Positions 8,546 to 17,306 are shown, counted from the first letter of the stretch. The stretch is 36,204 bases of DNA from Candidatus Hydrogenedentota bacterium (GCA_018056705.1 JAGPFE010000034.1:1-36204); one strand, 5' to 3'. A program made the numbers and translations. Notes: generated from the letters alone by a model not told the origin.

Positions 8546-8770
8546 ATGGGATCCAGAAAAACCATCATCCGGAAGGATGAGCAGTTTGCCGACATGGAAG
8601 AAGCACTGAACAGTGCTCTGGCCAGCCTGGAAGATGCCAACAGCCGGGTGCAGGAGTTGCTGTCCCGGGAAGCCCCGCCGAACTCGTCGGACCAGAACGG
8701 CCCGGGGGATGTCACGACGAACTCGGGTGAATCGGCCGACATCCCGTCCGGTGGCGACGGCCATGCGTGA
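8546..8770 (+). CDS. Small hydrophilic coiled-coil protein (74 aa)
   Basis: This short gene begins at ATG 8546; the frame is open further upstream but that part has no start with support. The product has 74 residues. Residues 12-41 are Glu/Leu/Ala-rich with heptad-like spacing (FADMEEALNSALASLEDANS), indicating one amphipathic or coiled-coil helix. The rest is an Asp/Ser/Gly/Pro-rich tail that looks disordered. It has no signal peptide or membrane segment. Its stop overlaps the start of the first glycosyltransferase by 8 bases, so the two are translationally coupled, which supports it being a real gene and the first of the glycan operon. Function unknown; a small scaffold or regulatory partner of the transferases is conceivable. 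Confidence 0.6.
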   Translation: MGSRKTIIRKDEQFADMEEALNSALASLEDANSRVQELLSREAPPNSSDQNGPGDVTTNSGESADIPSGGDGHA

Positions 8771-9920
8771 ATCTGCCACGCCGGGAAGCTTGCGGGTTGT
8801 ACTGGCCGACCCCCACAGCACGGGGGGGGGACAAGTCCGGTATGTCGCGACGCTGGCCCGGGAACTGGCCCGCCGTGGGCACGAAGTGACGGTGGCCTGC
8901 CGCGCGGACAGCCTGCTGGAACGCCTGGCGCGCGTCGAGGGAGTCCGCTTTCTTCACCTGGCATATCCCAGGGGGATGAAACCCGCGGCATGGTTTCGAG
9001 ATCTATGCCGTTGCGCGGGGTATTTGCGGGCGTATCATCCCCAGGTGCTGCACGTGAACGGTTCCCAGGACCACTGGCTTTTCGCCCTGGCTAATCAGCG
9101 CCTGGGTCATCCCTGCGGCCTGGTGCGTTCCCGGCACAACACTTATCCCGTGGCGTCGCACGTGTTCAACCGGGTGCTGAACCGGACGTGGACCGACTGG
9201 CAACTGCTGGTAGGTCCCGCCCTGGTGCCGCAGTATGAAGGACATCCGGTTTTCGATGCCACCCGGGTGACCGTGGTTCAGAATGGCGTGGACGTGGACC
9301 GGTTCAAACCCGATCCGGAGAAGAGACAACGTGCCCGACGTGAGTTTGGTTTTTCCGAGGGGGATATCGTCTGTGGCATCGTCGCGCGGTTGACACCGGC
9401 CAAGGGACACCGATACCTACTGGAAGCGGTAGCCCGTTTGAAAACGGAGATTCCCCGCCTGCGCGTGCTGGCCCTGGGCAGCGGTGAACGAGAGGAGGAA
9501 CTGAAAGCCCTCACGAAACACCTGGGCCTGTCGGACCGGGTGTTATTCGCCGGGTACCGGGAAGACACGGATTTCTGCCTGCATGCCATGGATTTCGGGG
9601 CACAACCCTCGGTGGGCACGGAGATCGCGCCTTTCAGCGTGCTCGAACTGATGGCCACGGGAATTCCAGTGGTCGTATCCGACTATGGCGGATTACCTTA
9701 CCTTGTGACTGATGGCGAAGACGGGCTGATCGTGCCACACTGCACGGTGGAACCCCTGGCCGAAGCCATCCGGAAACTGGCCACCGAGCCCGATACGAGA
9801 AGGTCTTTCGGTGAGCGGGCCCGCGCGCGGATTCTTCGGTCCGCGACGCTGGAATCATTTGTCGAAGGAACCCTGTCGGTATACCGGTCGGCCCTGTCGA
9901 GGGTAACCGGTTGGCCATGA
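8763..9920 (+). CDS. GT4-family glycosyltransferase
   Basis: This is a cytoplasmic retaining glycosyltransferase of the GT-B fold, 385 residues from ATG 8763. The start was chosen because the family's first strand (LRVVLADPHSTGGGQVRYVATLA) begins ten residues later. The Arg/Pro-rich sequence that could be read upstream is the shadow of the small gene before it. The C-terminal donor-binding domain shows GIVARLTPAKGHRYLLEA and the E-x7-E motif as EIAPFSVLE, followed by GIPVVVSDYGGLPYLV. The donor sugar and acceptor cannot be read from sequence. The ATGA overlap with the next GT4 gene and the following GT2 gene point to one operon making a lipid-linked or core oligosaccharide. Confidence 0.88.
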   Translation: MRESATPGSLRVVLADPHSTGGGQVRYVATLARELARRGHEVTVACRADSLLERLARVEGVRFLHLAYPRGMKPAAWFRDLCRCAGYLRAYHPQVLHVNGSQDHWLFALANQRLGHPCGLVRSRHNTYPVASHVFNRVLNRTWTDWQLLVGPALVPQYEGHPVFDATRVTVVQNGVDVDRFKPDPEKRQRARREFGFSEGDIVCGIVARLTPAKGHRYLLEAVARLKTEIPRLRVLALGSGEREEELKALTKHLGLSDRVLFAGYREDTDFCLHAMDFGAQPSVGTEIAPFSVLELMATGIPVVVSDYGGLPYLVTDGEDGLIVPHCTVEPLAEAIRKLATEPDTRRSFGERARARILRSATLESFVEGTLSVYRSALSRVTGWP

Positions 9921-11128
9921 ACGCCACGGGACGACATATCGCGGTGCTGCACATCGATGAGCAGCGCGGCTTGCGGGGGGGAGAACGGCAGGCGGGCTGG
10001 CTCATGGCGTGGCAGGTGCGCCTGGGACACCAGGTTTACGCGGTGGGACGGCCCGGCACGCCGTTCCTTTCGGAGCAGATAGGAGGATCGGGTATTCGGC
10101 GGATCGCGTTGCCTCTGAGGGGCGAATGGGACCTGCCCAGCGCGTGGCGGATCGCGGATTGTTGCCAGCGGGAGGGTATTGACGTGATCCACGCGCACAC
10201 CAGCCACGCTCACGGGATCGCGCTGATCGCTGCGGCCCTGTGCGAGGAGAACAGGCGTCCCAGGGTCGTGGTGTCTCGTCGCGTGGATTTCAGGCCAAGG
10301 CATAACATGGTCAACCGATGGAAATACAGGCGGCCAGACTGTATCCTGTGCGTATCCTGGGAAGTGTTTGAAACGTTGCGGAACTGGGGATGTCCCCCTT
10401 CCAGGATGCGAGTGGTACACAGCGCCGTGGACGAGAGCCGTCTGGACGCGGTACCGTTGTCCCGGGCGGACCTAGGCGTTCCGGAAGGGGTTCCCCTGCT
10501 GGTGACGGCTGGAGCGCTGGAACCTCACAAGGATCATGCCACGTTGCTGGAGGCTTTTGCCCGGCTCAAAGGGCAGTATCCCGACGCGCGCCTGGTGATA
10601 GCGGGAGGTGGCACGTTACGCGCGGACCTGGAAGCGCGGGCCCAGGCTCTGGGTATTTTGAACTCGGTGACGTTTCTGGGTTACCGGCCTGACGCGCCCG
10701 CCGTCATCGCGGCGGGTGATGTCTACGTGTCCTCCAGTTGGTCGGAAGGTCTGGGCACCTCTATCCTTGAAGCGATGGGGCTAGGTATACCCGTGGTAGC
10801 TACTCGGGCAGGGGGAGCGGAGGAGATGATCATGCCTGGCCTGACGGGATGGCTCGTGCCTTGCAGGGACTCCGTGGTCCTGGCCAACGCGCTGGCGGAG
10901 TGCCTGGATCATCGAACCGAAGCAGCGCGTCGCGCCACATATGCCCGGGCGCTGGCGCGAGGATATTATTCCGCCGAACGGATGGCCACGCATACCCTTG
11001 CCGCGTACGGCGACGCGCTGGGGTACCTGGTGGTCGGGGCAGACCCTGACCCCCAGGCGGATCCGCGCGCATGGCTTGAACGACATGAGCCCGGCGCGCG
11101 TCCGCTTTCGGTCGAGGAGGCAGGGTGA
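9917..11128 (+). CDS. GT4-family glycosyltransferase
   Basis: This is the second GT-B glycosyltransferase of the cluster, 403 residues. ATG 9917 overlaps the previous stop; TTG 9911 is an in-frame alternative. The N-terminal acceptor domain opens with AVLHIDEQRGLRGGERQAGWL. The donor domain carries VTAGALEPHKDHATLLEAFARL and the E-x7-E motif in SWSEGLGTSILEAMGLGIPVVATRAGG. It resembles transferases that add sugars to lipopolysaccharide core or O-unit backbones, but the sugar is not predictable. The stop TGA overlaps the GTG of the next gene, continuing the translationally coupled series. Confidence 0.88.
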   Translation: MNATGRHIAVLHIDEQRGLRGGERQAGWLMAWQVRLGHQVYAVGRPGTPFLSEQIGGSGIRRIALPLRGEWDLPSAWRIADCCQREGIDVIHAHTSHAHGIALIAAALCEENRRPRVVVSRRVDFRPRHNMVNRWKYRRPDCILCVSWEVFETLRNWGCPPSRMRVVHSAVDESRLDAVPLSRADLGVPEGVPLLVTAGALEPHKDHATLLEAFARLKGQYPDARLVIAGGGTLRADLEARAQALGILNSVTFLGYRPDAPAVIAAGDVYVSSSWSEGLGTSILEAMGLGIPVVATRAGGAEEMIMPGLTGWLVPCRDSVVLANALAECLDHRTEAARRATYARALARGYYSAERMATHTLAAYGDALGYLVVGADPDPQADPRAWLERHEPGARPLSVEEAG

Positions 11129-11955
11129 TGGGTAACGATCTCACTGTGCTGGTGCTCGTGCCGAACGCGGGGGACCGCCTGCCACGCTGTCTCAAGAGTG
11201 TCTCGTGGGCGGATGATATTTTCTGCGTGGTGGACACGCGTGTTACCGATGGATCGGACGCGGTCGCGCGGCAGTATACCGATCACGTGGTGTACCACGA
11301 GTACGAAAACGCCGCCGCCCAGCGGAACTGGGCGCTTCCCCAGGTGCAGACGGAATGGACCCTGGTGCTGGACGCGGATGAGTGGGTGTCACCGGAACTG
11401 GCGCGACGGATTCAAGCCATCATTGCTGATCCCTCAAGTCGAGACGGTTACGAAATCAGGCGGCTATCCTGGTTTTTCGGTAGGCTGATCCGGCATTGCG
11501 GGTGGCACCGTGATTACAACCTGCGCCTCTTCAGAACCCGAAAAGGCAGGTACCTGGACCGGCGCGTGCATTCCAGGGTGGTGGTCGATGGGACCGTCGG
11601 CGTCCTTCACGAGGTGATGTATCACGACACGTACCGTTCTTTTGAAGAATACCTGGCAACGTGTCAGCGATTTACGACGTGGGGAGCCCAGGACGCCTTC
11701 GATCGCGGCAAGCGGGCCCGGTGGTGGGATCTTTCGTTGCGTCCAGCGTTTCGGTTCATCAAGATGTACGTGCTCCGCAGGGGATTCCTCGATGGTTATC
11801 ACGGGCTGGTGCTCTGTGGGTTGTCCGCCTTTTCGGTTTTTCTGAAGTATGCTAAATTGTGGAACCTGGAACGGCAGCAGCGTTTCGGTCCGACCGTGAA
11901 CGTCCCCGCGCCGGATCAGGGGGTGACCACGTCTTCAGGCGACGGTTCCTCCTGA
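11125..11955 (+). CDS. GT2-family glycosyltransferase, LPS core (WaaE/KdtX-like)
   Basis: This is an inverting GT-A glycosyltransferase of 276 residues. The pattern of VDTRVTDGSDAVARQY, then AAAQRNWALP, then LVLDADEWVS (with the metal- and nucleotide-binding Asp residues) is characteristic of the WaaE/KdtX/LgtF group that adds glucose or heptose to the inner core of lipooligosaccharide. The C-terminal helical tail with several aromatic residues (LRPAFRFIKMYVLRRGFLDG) is typical and may touch the membrane. The start is GTG 11125, overlapping the previous stop; ATG 11128 is the second codon and equally possible. It is the third transferase in a tight series, so the cluster probably builds a short core-like glycan. 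Confidence 0.87.
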   Translation: MMGNDLTVLVLVPNAGDRLPRCLKSVSWADDIFCVVDTRVTDGSDAVARQYTDHVVYHEYENAAAQRNWALPQVQTEWTLVLDADEWVSPELARRIQAIIADPSSRDGYEIRRLSWFFGRLIRHCGWHRDYNLRLFRTRKGRYLDRRVHSRVVVDGTVGVLHEVMYHDTYRSFEEYLATCQRFTTWGAQDAFDRGKRARWWDLSLRPAFRFIKMYVLRRGFLDGYHGLVLCGLSAFSVFLKYAKLWNLERQQRFGPTVNVPAPDQGVTTSSGDGSS

Positions 11956-11981
11956 GCGGAACCCCTGTTACGGGAATAGGC

Positions 11982-14069
11982 ATGCTCTTTTTTCTGCACA
12001 TAGGTTCGGCCCTGTTTTCAGGATGTCTGCTTGGATTGGTGGTTCGGCGTCTCCTGGCCATGGTGGGCCTGCTGGCCGGATTTGGACCGGAACTGATGCT
12101 GGTTGGCATGGTGGCCGCGGCCTGGTGTGCCGCGCAGCAGGCGTGGATGGCCGCGGTGTGGCTGGTCAAGCCGTCCCGTGGCCGATTACCCTGGCTGTTT
12201 GACGGCCTCTCTAACCTGTCGGCACTGGTGGTCGCGCCATGGCTGGCAGGCTACACGTTGAACCTGCCATGGTCCAGCGCGCGCAAGTATGAAATTCTGA
12301 TTCTGCTGGCGGTTTTTGGCGGGTTACACGTATTGTTCAAACTGCTGACGTTTTACGCGGCGTTGTACGAATATCCCGGTGGCAGAAGCCGGGCACTTGC
12401 GCACCTGGGGGTCATGGCGATATCCGGCTTCGCCTCGGCGTACTGCTGGCGGGAATTGACCATGGGCGGGTTGGACATCGGGCTGGAAGCCGCGCCCGAG
12501 TACGCGGAGCGCGCGGTGGGGGACATGAACGCCCGCTCCGTGGCCCTGAGGGAAGGCGTGGCCTATAAACTGCCCTTGCTGGACGCGGGCAAACCGGGAA
12601 TGATGATGGTCCTATGGCTGGGCGCGCCGGAGGATGACGTCGCCGAAGATACCATCCAGGTTACCCTGCAGTTTCTCGACGAACGGGACCGTGCGGTAGG
12701 CGCCATGGTAACCCGGGAACTGCAGGTGGACGGTCTTCACTGGCGGCCTTTTTCGGTGCCTGTCACCCAGGCCACGAGCCGCGCGGCCACGCTCCGGTTT
12801 TCATGGACTGCCCGCGTTCTACCTGACTGGGTGAGGGCGGCCGGGTTGCGTCCCGTGGCAGGGGGAACCAGGTTGATGTTCGTGGCCGGTCCTCACGCGG
12901 TTTCCTCGCCCGGGGGCCATGCCGCGGATGCCGTGGTGGTGGTAGCCCTGGACGGGCTTCGGACGGAGGACCTCGCGATATACGGTGGCCAGCCCGAACT
13001 GATGCCGAAATTGTCCGCGCGCGCCGCCCAGGGGCAGGTCTGGGACGCTTTTTACGCGTCCGCTCCCGAGCCCGCGGCCGCGTGGATTTCCCTGCTGACC
13101 GGACGTTCGCCCCTGGTCCATGGCTATCTGGCCGCCCGGGAGGGGGACGTGGCCCAGCCGACATGGGCCGGATGGATGCGGGATCGGGGATACGTGACGG
13201 CCCTGTATTCTGCCACCAGGGGCCTTGGGGTCGATCCCCTGGAAAATAACCCTCTGTTTGAAAAAGGCATGCTGTTCGTCAATCGCCGGTGTCCCATCGA
13301 CCAGGCGACGAAAACCGGAGGTGAGGCCCCGCCCCGCGTGGTGGCCGGCAGTGTGGCTGGAACACTGGACCACGCCGTGGCATGGCTGGAAGAAAATCGG
13401 GACAAGCCCGTCTTCCTGGTGATCCGCCTGCGGGAATCAGATCATCCCGTCTGGCTGCCCCGTCACCGGGGGGATTTCTTCCAGCGCGGGCGCAAGCCCG
13501 ACGCGGCCCAGTCTCGCGCCGGCGTCATGCTGGATATCGACGATAAACTGGACACTTTTTTTGGCCGCGTAACAGAGGTGCTGGGAAGTCGCGCGGTATA
13601 TTGCGTGCTGGCACCTTTCTCATTGGATGTCAGACGGGATACGTTCAAGTCACTGGAACGGGATTTGCGGATTCCCGCCTTCTGCTGGGCGGCCGGGCTG
13701 ACCCCGGGACGGATAGCCCAGCCGGGCACCCTGTGCGACGTGTTTCCCACGGTGATGGCCCTGGCGGGGCTGGAGGGGCCACAATATCCGGATGGCGGCG
13801 TGCTGTACCGCGTGGGAGAAGGGCGAGTGTGCGTGTCCGCCTGGGGTAATCCGTTGTGGTTGTCCCTGCGGTCATCCCGGTTCCGGTTGACCGTGGACAC
13901 GGGGGTGCCTCCCTTTTCCGAACGCCAGCCTGAAGCACTAAAGATTGTTTCGTTTGAGCAGATTCAGGGCGATGGCCGGGTAAGGTCGGAGGACACGGTG
14001 AAAAGTCCCTACCAGCCCGTGCTGGAAGAACTCCTGAACACGGCACGCAACCTGTTGCGGCGCCCCTGA
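11982..14069 (+). CDS. Membrane-anchored alkaline-phosphatase/sulfatase-fold protein, nucleophile missing
   Basis: From ATG 11982 the product has 695 residues; the frame is open to 11859, but that part overlaps the GT2 gene and reads as hydrophilic shadow. The first ~160 residues hold about four to five membrane segments. A beta-rich stretch (about 195-300) precedes an alkaline-phosphatase-superfamily domain starting VVVVALDGLRTEDLAIYGG (Asp324, first metal site). Where active relatives have a Thr or Cys nucleophile before (P)S-x-x-SLLTG, this protein has AAAWISLLTG, with Ala365 at the nucleophile position, and the usual late SDHG motif is not seen. It is therefore probably not a standard phosphotransferase or sulfatase. 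By position, after three glycosyltransferases and followed by a new promoter, it may decorate, bind or escort the glycan outside the inner membrane. Confidence 0.75.
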   Translation: MLFFLHIGSALFSGCLLGLVVRRLLAMVGLLAGFGPELMLVGMVAAAWCAAQQAWMAAVWLVKPSRGRLPWLFDGLSNLSALVVAPWLAGYTLNLPWSSARKYEILILLAVFGGLHVLFKLLTFYAALYEYPGGRSRALAHLGVMAISGFASAYCWRELTMGGLDIGLEAAPEYAERAVGDMNARSVALREGVAYKLPLLDAGKPGMMMVLWLGAPEDDVAEDTIQVTLQFLDERDRAVGAMVTRELQVDGLHWRPFSVPVTQATSRAATLRFSWTARVLPDWVRAAGLRPVAGGTRLMFVAGPHAVSSPGGHAADAVVVVALDGLRTEDLAIYGGQPELMPKLSARAAQGQVWDAFYASAPEPAAAWISLLTGRSPLVHGYLAAREGDVAQPTWAGWMRDRGYVTALYSATRGLGVDPLENNPLFEKGMLFVNRRCPIDQATKTGGEAPPRVVAGSVAGTLDHAVAWLEENRDKPVFLVIRLRESDHPVWLPRHRGDFFQRGRKPDAAQSRAGVMLDIDDKLDTFFGRVTEVLGSRAVYCVLAPFSLDVRRDTFKSLERDLRIPAFCWAAGLTPGRIAQPGTLCDVFPTVMALAGLEGPQYPDGGVLYRVGEGRVCVSAWGNPLWLSLRSSRFRLTVDTGVPPFSERQPEALKIVSFEQIQGDGRVRSEDTVKSPYQPVLEELLNTARNLLRRP

Positions 14070-14111
14070 TCGGAACAGGTCGGATCGGAGCGGGGCAGGC
14101 ACGCGAGATCA

Positions 14112-14136
14112 TTGACCGTTTTGAACGTGTTATACT
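14112..14136 (+). promoter_or_regulatory. Extended -10 promoter upstream of PilZ gene
   Basis: TATACT at 14131-14136 is preceded by TG at 14128-14129 with one base between, which makes an extended -10 promoter that needs little -35 contact. TTGACC at 14112-14117 is a good -35 sequence but is only 13 bases away, too close for normal use. The transcript would start near 14143, giving a short leader with GAGGG (14146-14150) seven bases before ATG 14158. This separates the PilZ gene and its followers from the glycosyltransferase operon. Confidence 0.5.
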
Positions 14137-14157
14137 CAAAAGGTCGAGGGTAGACAT

Positions 14158-15249
14158 ATGCTGGTAAATACGGGTATTCAGTTCATAACGGTCCTGCTGG
14201 CGCTTGTAGTGGTGGGCTTTTTCGGGGCAATACTCGTGGATGTCCTGCGACGGAGAAGAGCCAGGAGCCAGGAAGCGGCGCGGCTGGCCGGGGATCTTCG
14301 GGAAAGGGCCCTGAAAGGAGGGCTTTCCGAGGAAGAATGGGCGGTCTTCGAACGGCTGATCAATCGCCTGAATCGTTCGCAGGTCTTTGAATGGCTTCAG
14401 AGCAGGAAGGGATTCAACCGCTTATGTTCCGTGCTGCTGGATCGCGCGTCTGGCGAGGACGAACGCAGAAGCCTGGGAAACCTGATGCGCAAGTTGAGGA
14501 TGGCCCTGGGGTACGGGGTTCTGGCCCCGGGGCAACCCATGGAATCGCCCAGAGAACTCAGTCGGGGTCAGCGGGTATGGATCAGTGGCGAAGGGGGGCT
14601 GTTCCTCGCCGGGGCCGTGGCGACAATCGATGAGTACCGCTGCACCGTCGCGATGGCCATTGAAAGCGATCTTTCCGGCATACGGCCCGGACAAGAACTG
14701 AAACTCAATTACTGGCATGAAAACGACGCCCGGTATTCCTGCTCCATCTGGCCCGATGAGATTGACAACAAGGCGAAAATCCTCACATTTTCCCTGGGAG
14801 ATCAGGCCGCGCGGATTCAGAACCGGGCACATTTCAGGGTTCCATTTACGGAACCGGTCAAGGCAGCCGTTCAGTATCCAAAAGGTGATAACGAAGAAAA
14901 ATCGGGCCTGGATGTCACGGATAAGTCTTCCTTCGCGGAGCCGGACGCGACGCTATCGGGTAAATTCCGTAACCTCAGCGCGGGGGGCTGCGCCCTCGTG
15001 GGCGACATGGCCGTGCCCACCGGATCCTACCTGTGTTTCGATCTTCCGTTGGACGATGACAAGTTGGAAAGTGTGATTGCCCGCGTCCTGGATTGCGTGA
15101 CGGTTGAGCGAAACCGTCACCTGTTGCGATGCTGTTTCGAAAACCTGTCGGACGAGGACCGGGAAATCATCACGCGCGCGGTGTTCCGCCGCCAGCGAGA
15201 AATGACCGTGGAGGATGCCGGGGGGACAGGATCGCGCGGCCGTGCTTGA
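14158..15249 (+). CDS. Membrane-anchored PilZ-domain protein (likely c-di-GMP receptor)
   Basis: This 363-residue protein has one N-terminal membrane segment (about residues 7-29) followed by RRRR, so the rest is cytoplasmic. A helical region (about 35-120) leads to a YcgR-N-like beta domain (about 128-215) and a PilZ domain (about 220-345). Both c-di-GMP-binding motifs are present: RxxxR as RAHFR (223-227), and [D/N]xSxxG as NLSAGG (272-277). Between them is an acidic/Ser insertion (about 240-266) longer than usual. The domain order matches proteins that sense c-di-GMP and act on motility or on polysaccharide export machinery. It has its own promoter just upstream and lies directly after the glycan cluster, so control of envelope glycan synthesis or export is an attractive but unproven role. 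The next gene overlaps its 3' end by 35 bases. Confidence 0.85.
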   Translation: MLVNTGIQFITVLLALVVVGFFGAILVDVLRRRRARSQEAARLAGDLRERALKGGLSEEEWAVFERLINRLNRSQVFEWLQSRKGFNRLCSVLLDRASGEDERRSLGNLMRKLRMALGYGVLAPGQPMESPRELSRGQRVWISGEGGLFLAGAVATIDEYRCTVAMAIESDLSGIRPGQELKLNYWHENDARYSCSIWPDEIDNKAKILTFSLGDQAARIQNRAHFRVPFTEPVKAAVQYPKGDNEEKSGLDVTDKSSFAEPDATLSGKFRNLSAGGCALVGDMAVPTGSYLCFDLPLDDDKLESVIARVLDCVTVERNRHLLRCCFENLSDEDREIITRAVFRRQREMTVEDAGGTGSRGRA

Positions 15250-15970
15250 AGCGGGATTCAAAGATCTCGGCGGGCATCTCTCGGTTGTGACGGGGTATAG
15301 CGTGGCATGCGCGGTAGCGGGCTTGCTGTACCGTCTCATGGACCAGGCGGCGGGCATACTCGGCAGCGGGACGCGTGACGGCGTGGTGATTGCCTTCGGG
15401 TTATTTCCCTTTCTTGAAAAATTGTTGTTCGCCATGGCCATCGGCGCGGTGTCCGCCATGGCCTTTTCCATTCTGGGCCGAGCGATCGATTATCCCGTAT
15501 GGCGGTCCGGGTCGGCGCGGCGCATTCTTGAGCGGTATGGCCTTTTCTGGACCGGCTGGTACCTGCTGTTGCTGGTGTCCAACCAGCTGGTGGAGCGGGC
15601 TGCCTCGTGGTTGGGAGACGCGTCCCTGGCCCTGCTGGGCATGCTGATCCTGGTTTTGCATCTTTTCACGATTCCCGTGGGCGCCTGTTACATGTTCGCT
15701 GGGGGAGAGGGGGAATTCGGGCGGATGTTTCGTCCCCTGGTCGAGTGGCCGGCTGCCGCCGCCATGGCCATGCTCATCGCGTTCCTGCAGTTCGCGCTGT
15801 TCGGCCAGTTTCAGGCCATGGCCGGAGAGGGGTTCACCGGTCTGGGCGTGCTGTTCCTGGTGGACCTCGGGCTAGCCTGGCTCGATTGTCTCGCCTTTGT
15901 GATCATGTGGCGAGCCTGCATGGATTATCGGGACTCGCCGGACGCCTGGAACCTGGATGATGATTTCTGA
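15215..15970 (+). CDS. Integral membrane protein of unknown function
   Basis: This 251-residue product has about six hydrophobic segments separated by short polar loops. ATG 15215 follows a GTGGAGG ribosome binding site. GTG 15242, after GGGGGGACAGG, is an equally good start and would shorten the protein by nine residues and reduce the overlap with the PilZ gene to 8 bases. I recognise no family motif, and no charged residues within the membrane segments suggest a catalytic role. The C-terminus (DSPDAWNLDDDF) is acidic. Its overlap with the PilZ gene suggests the two are made together and could form a membrane complex that transmits the c-di-GMP signal; this rests on position only. Confidence 0.65.
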   Translation: MPGGQDRAAVLEAGFKDLGGHLSVVTGYSVACAVAGLLYRLMDQAAGILGSGTRDGVVIAFGLFPFLEKLLFAMAIGAVSAMAFSILGRAIDYPVWRSGSARRILERYGLFWTGWYLLLLVSNQLVERAASWLGDASLALLGMLILVLHLFTIPVGACYMFAGGEGEFGRMFRPLVEWPAAAAMAMLIAFLQFALFGQFQAMAGEGFTGLGVLFLVDLGLAWLDCLAFVIMWRACMDYRDSPDAWNLDDDF

Positions 15971-16031
15971 TGCATTGTTTATAGGGCATCGTCGCGCTTA
16001 CCATGCCCGAAATGGTATAGGACCGGTGCGG

Positions 16032-17306
16032 ATGATACCGTGGGGCGTGTTGCTGGTCATCGCGGGGTTCCACGCGTGGGGATCGGCCACGGCTTTTGAA
16101 GAGCGGCGTTGTCCCGAATGTTTTGGCGAAAGTACCGCGGTTTGCCGCGCCCGCGTGGAATCCCTGGTCATCGGGACGGCGGCGCGGGGAGATGCCGTGG
16201 ATTGGCCTGGTGACGCGGCGGACGCCGGGAGCCAGGCGTCCCTGTCGGCGTTTGAGGTTGTATTGCGCCTGTCGGAGGATGGTCGCGTGTTTTCAGGACC
16301 CCTGAAGGTATCCGGTCTGGCCTTGCCAGAAACCTTGCCATTACCAGGGACAACGGGATGGCTACTGGTGAAAGCCGCGGGGTCAAACCAGAAAAAGGGG
16401 GAATGGACGCCGGCTTGCGCGTTTCCGTCCGGCTTTTTTCCGGAGGATTCCGCTTCGGGTGAGGTATCCATGGGTTTGGGGACGGGCCTAACCCTGCCAG
16501 GGGAAAAGGTCCGGGAAATGTTAAATGATCTGCCAACGCTGAGGACCGGGCTTGATCGCTCGTGGCAGGCAAAAGTCATGAACGTGGAGCCGAAGGAACA
16601 GATCGCGCGCCTGTGGCTGTCCGGCGTGGCTTCCCGTGAGGCGTCCGCCTCGTTCGCGCGGGACGTGACGCGTGGAGCCATGACCGACCAGCGCGCGCGC
16701 TGGTTGCCAGAAGCGGGAGATGACACGAAATCATGTGTTGCCACGCTGCTGGAGGTCGCGTGGCCCTTGCTGTGCCCCGAGGATAAAGGGAAACTGGCGG
16801 AAGAATTGATCGCGGAACTGGATCGTTACCCCAGCCTGCTCGCGCCCGAAAGCCTGAGGTTTCTTCTTGGGGACGGGATTGTTCACGTGTCTGACCTGAA
16901 CCGGCGGGAAAGCCTGTGCCGGGCCCTGTTTAAATCCCACGTGGTGTCCACCGGCGAGGGGGAGATTACGCGGCGCGTATTCAACCGGTTCGGGGAGGCA
17001 GAACCCTGGTTGCCCGTGGGGTGGGACGAGGCGCTGAACAGGGTGATTCTCGATATCGCGCGGGGAGAATGCTGCCGGGAATTGCTGGGAGGCGCGGGAG
17101 ACCTGGTTGTGCTGTTCCGTTGTCTCTCGCGGGGAGGGACCCAGGAGGGACGGCAGATACTATTGGAGATCGCGGCAGGCGGCATGTTGCCCGCCGGGAT
17201 ATTCCTCTCGGATTCCCGGGAGTTGGAGAAGGTGGTTGGAGAGGCCCGGAAACTGGCCGAAGTGAACCCCGTACCGGAACGCGTGGAGGGAGCAACCGCG
17301 CCGTGA
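16032..17306 (+). CDS. Exported protein of unknown function
   Basis: The frame is open from 15957, but ATG 16032 is preferred. It places a clear signal peptide at the N-terminus (MIPWGVLLVIAGFHAWGSATA, cleavage near residue 21), and AGGA lies about 10 bases upstream. The product has 424 residues. The mature part begins with a short Cys-rich region (CPECFGESTAVCRA) that could bind metal or form disulfides. A beta-rich segment follows to about residue 165, then a mostly alpha-helical part with no repeats that I can define. No known domain is recognised. The gene ends in GTGA overlap with the LarA-family gene, so an exported protein and a cytoplasmic racemase are translationally coupled. Confidence 0.65.
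   Translation: MIPWGVLLVIAGFHAWGSATAFEERRCPECFGESTAVCRARVESLVIGTAARGDAVDWPGDAADAGSQASLSAFEVVLRLSEDGRVFSGPLKVSGLALPETLPLPGTTGWLLVKAAGSNQKKGEWTPACAFPSGFFPEDSASGEVSMGLGTGLTLPGEKVREMLNDLPTLRTGLDRSWQAKVMNVEPKEQIARLWLSGVASREASASFARDVTRGAMTDQRARWLPEAGDDTKSCVATLLEVAWPLLCPEDKGKLAEELIAELDRYPSLLAPESLRFLLGDGIVHVSDLNRRESLCRALFKSHVVSTGEGEITRRVFNRFGEAEPWLPVGWDEALNRVILDIARGECCRELLGGAGDLVVLFRCLSRGGTQEGRQILLEIAAGGMLPAGIFLSDSRELEKVVGEARKLAEVNPVPERVEGATAP

Noticed and set aside
14112..14136. TTGACC plus TATACT as an ordinary -35/-10 promoter
   Set aside because: The spacing is only 13 bases; the extended -10 element is the better reading, so TTGACC is not claimed as a -35.
17021..17302. A longer LarA protein starting at 17021
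   Set aside because: The extra 94 codons overlap the exported protein gene and are not LarA-like; GTG 17303 fits the family length.
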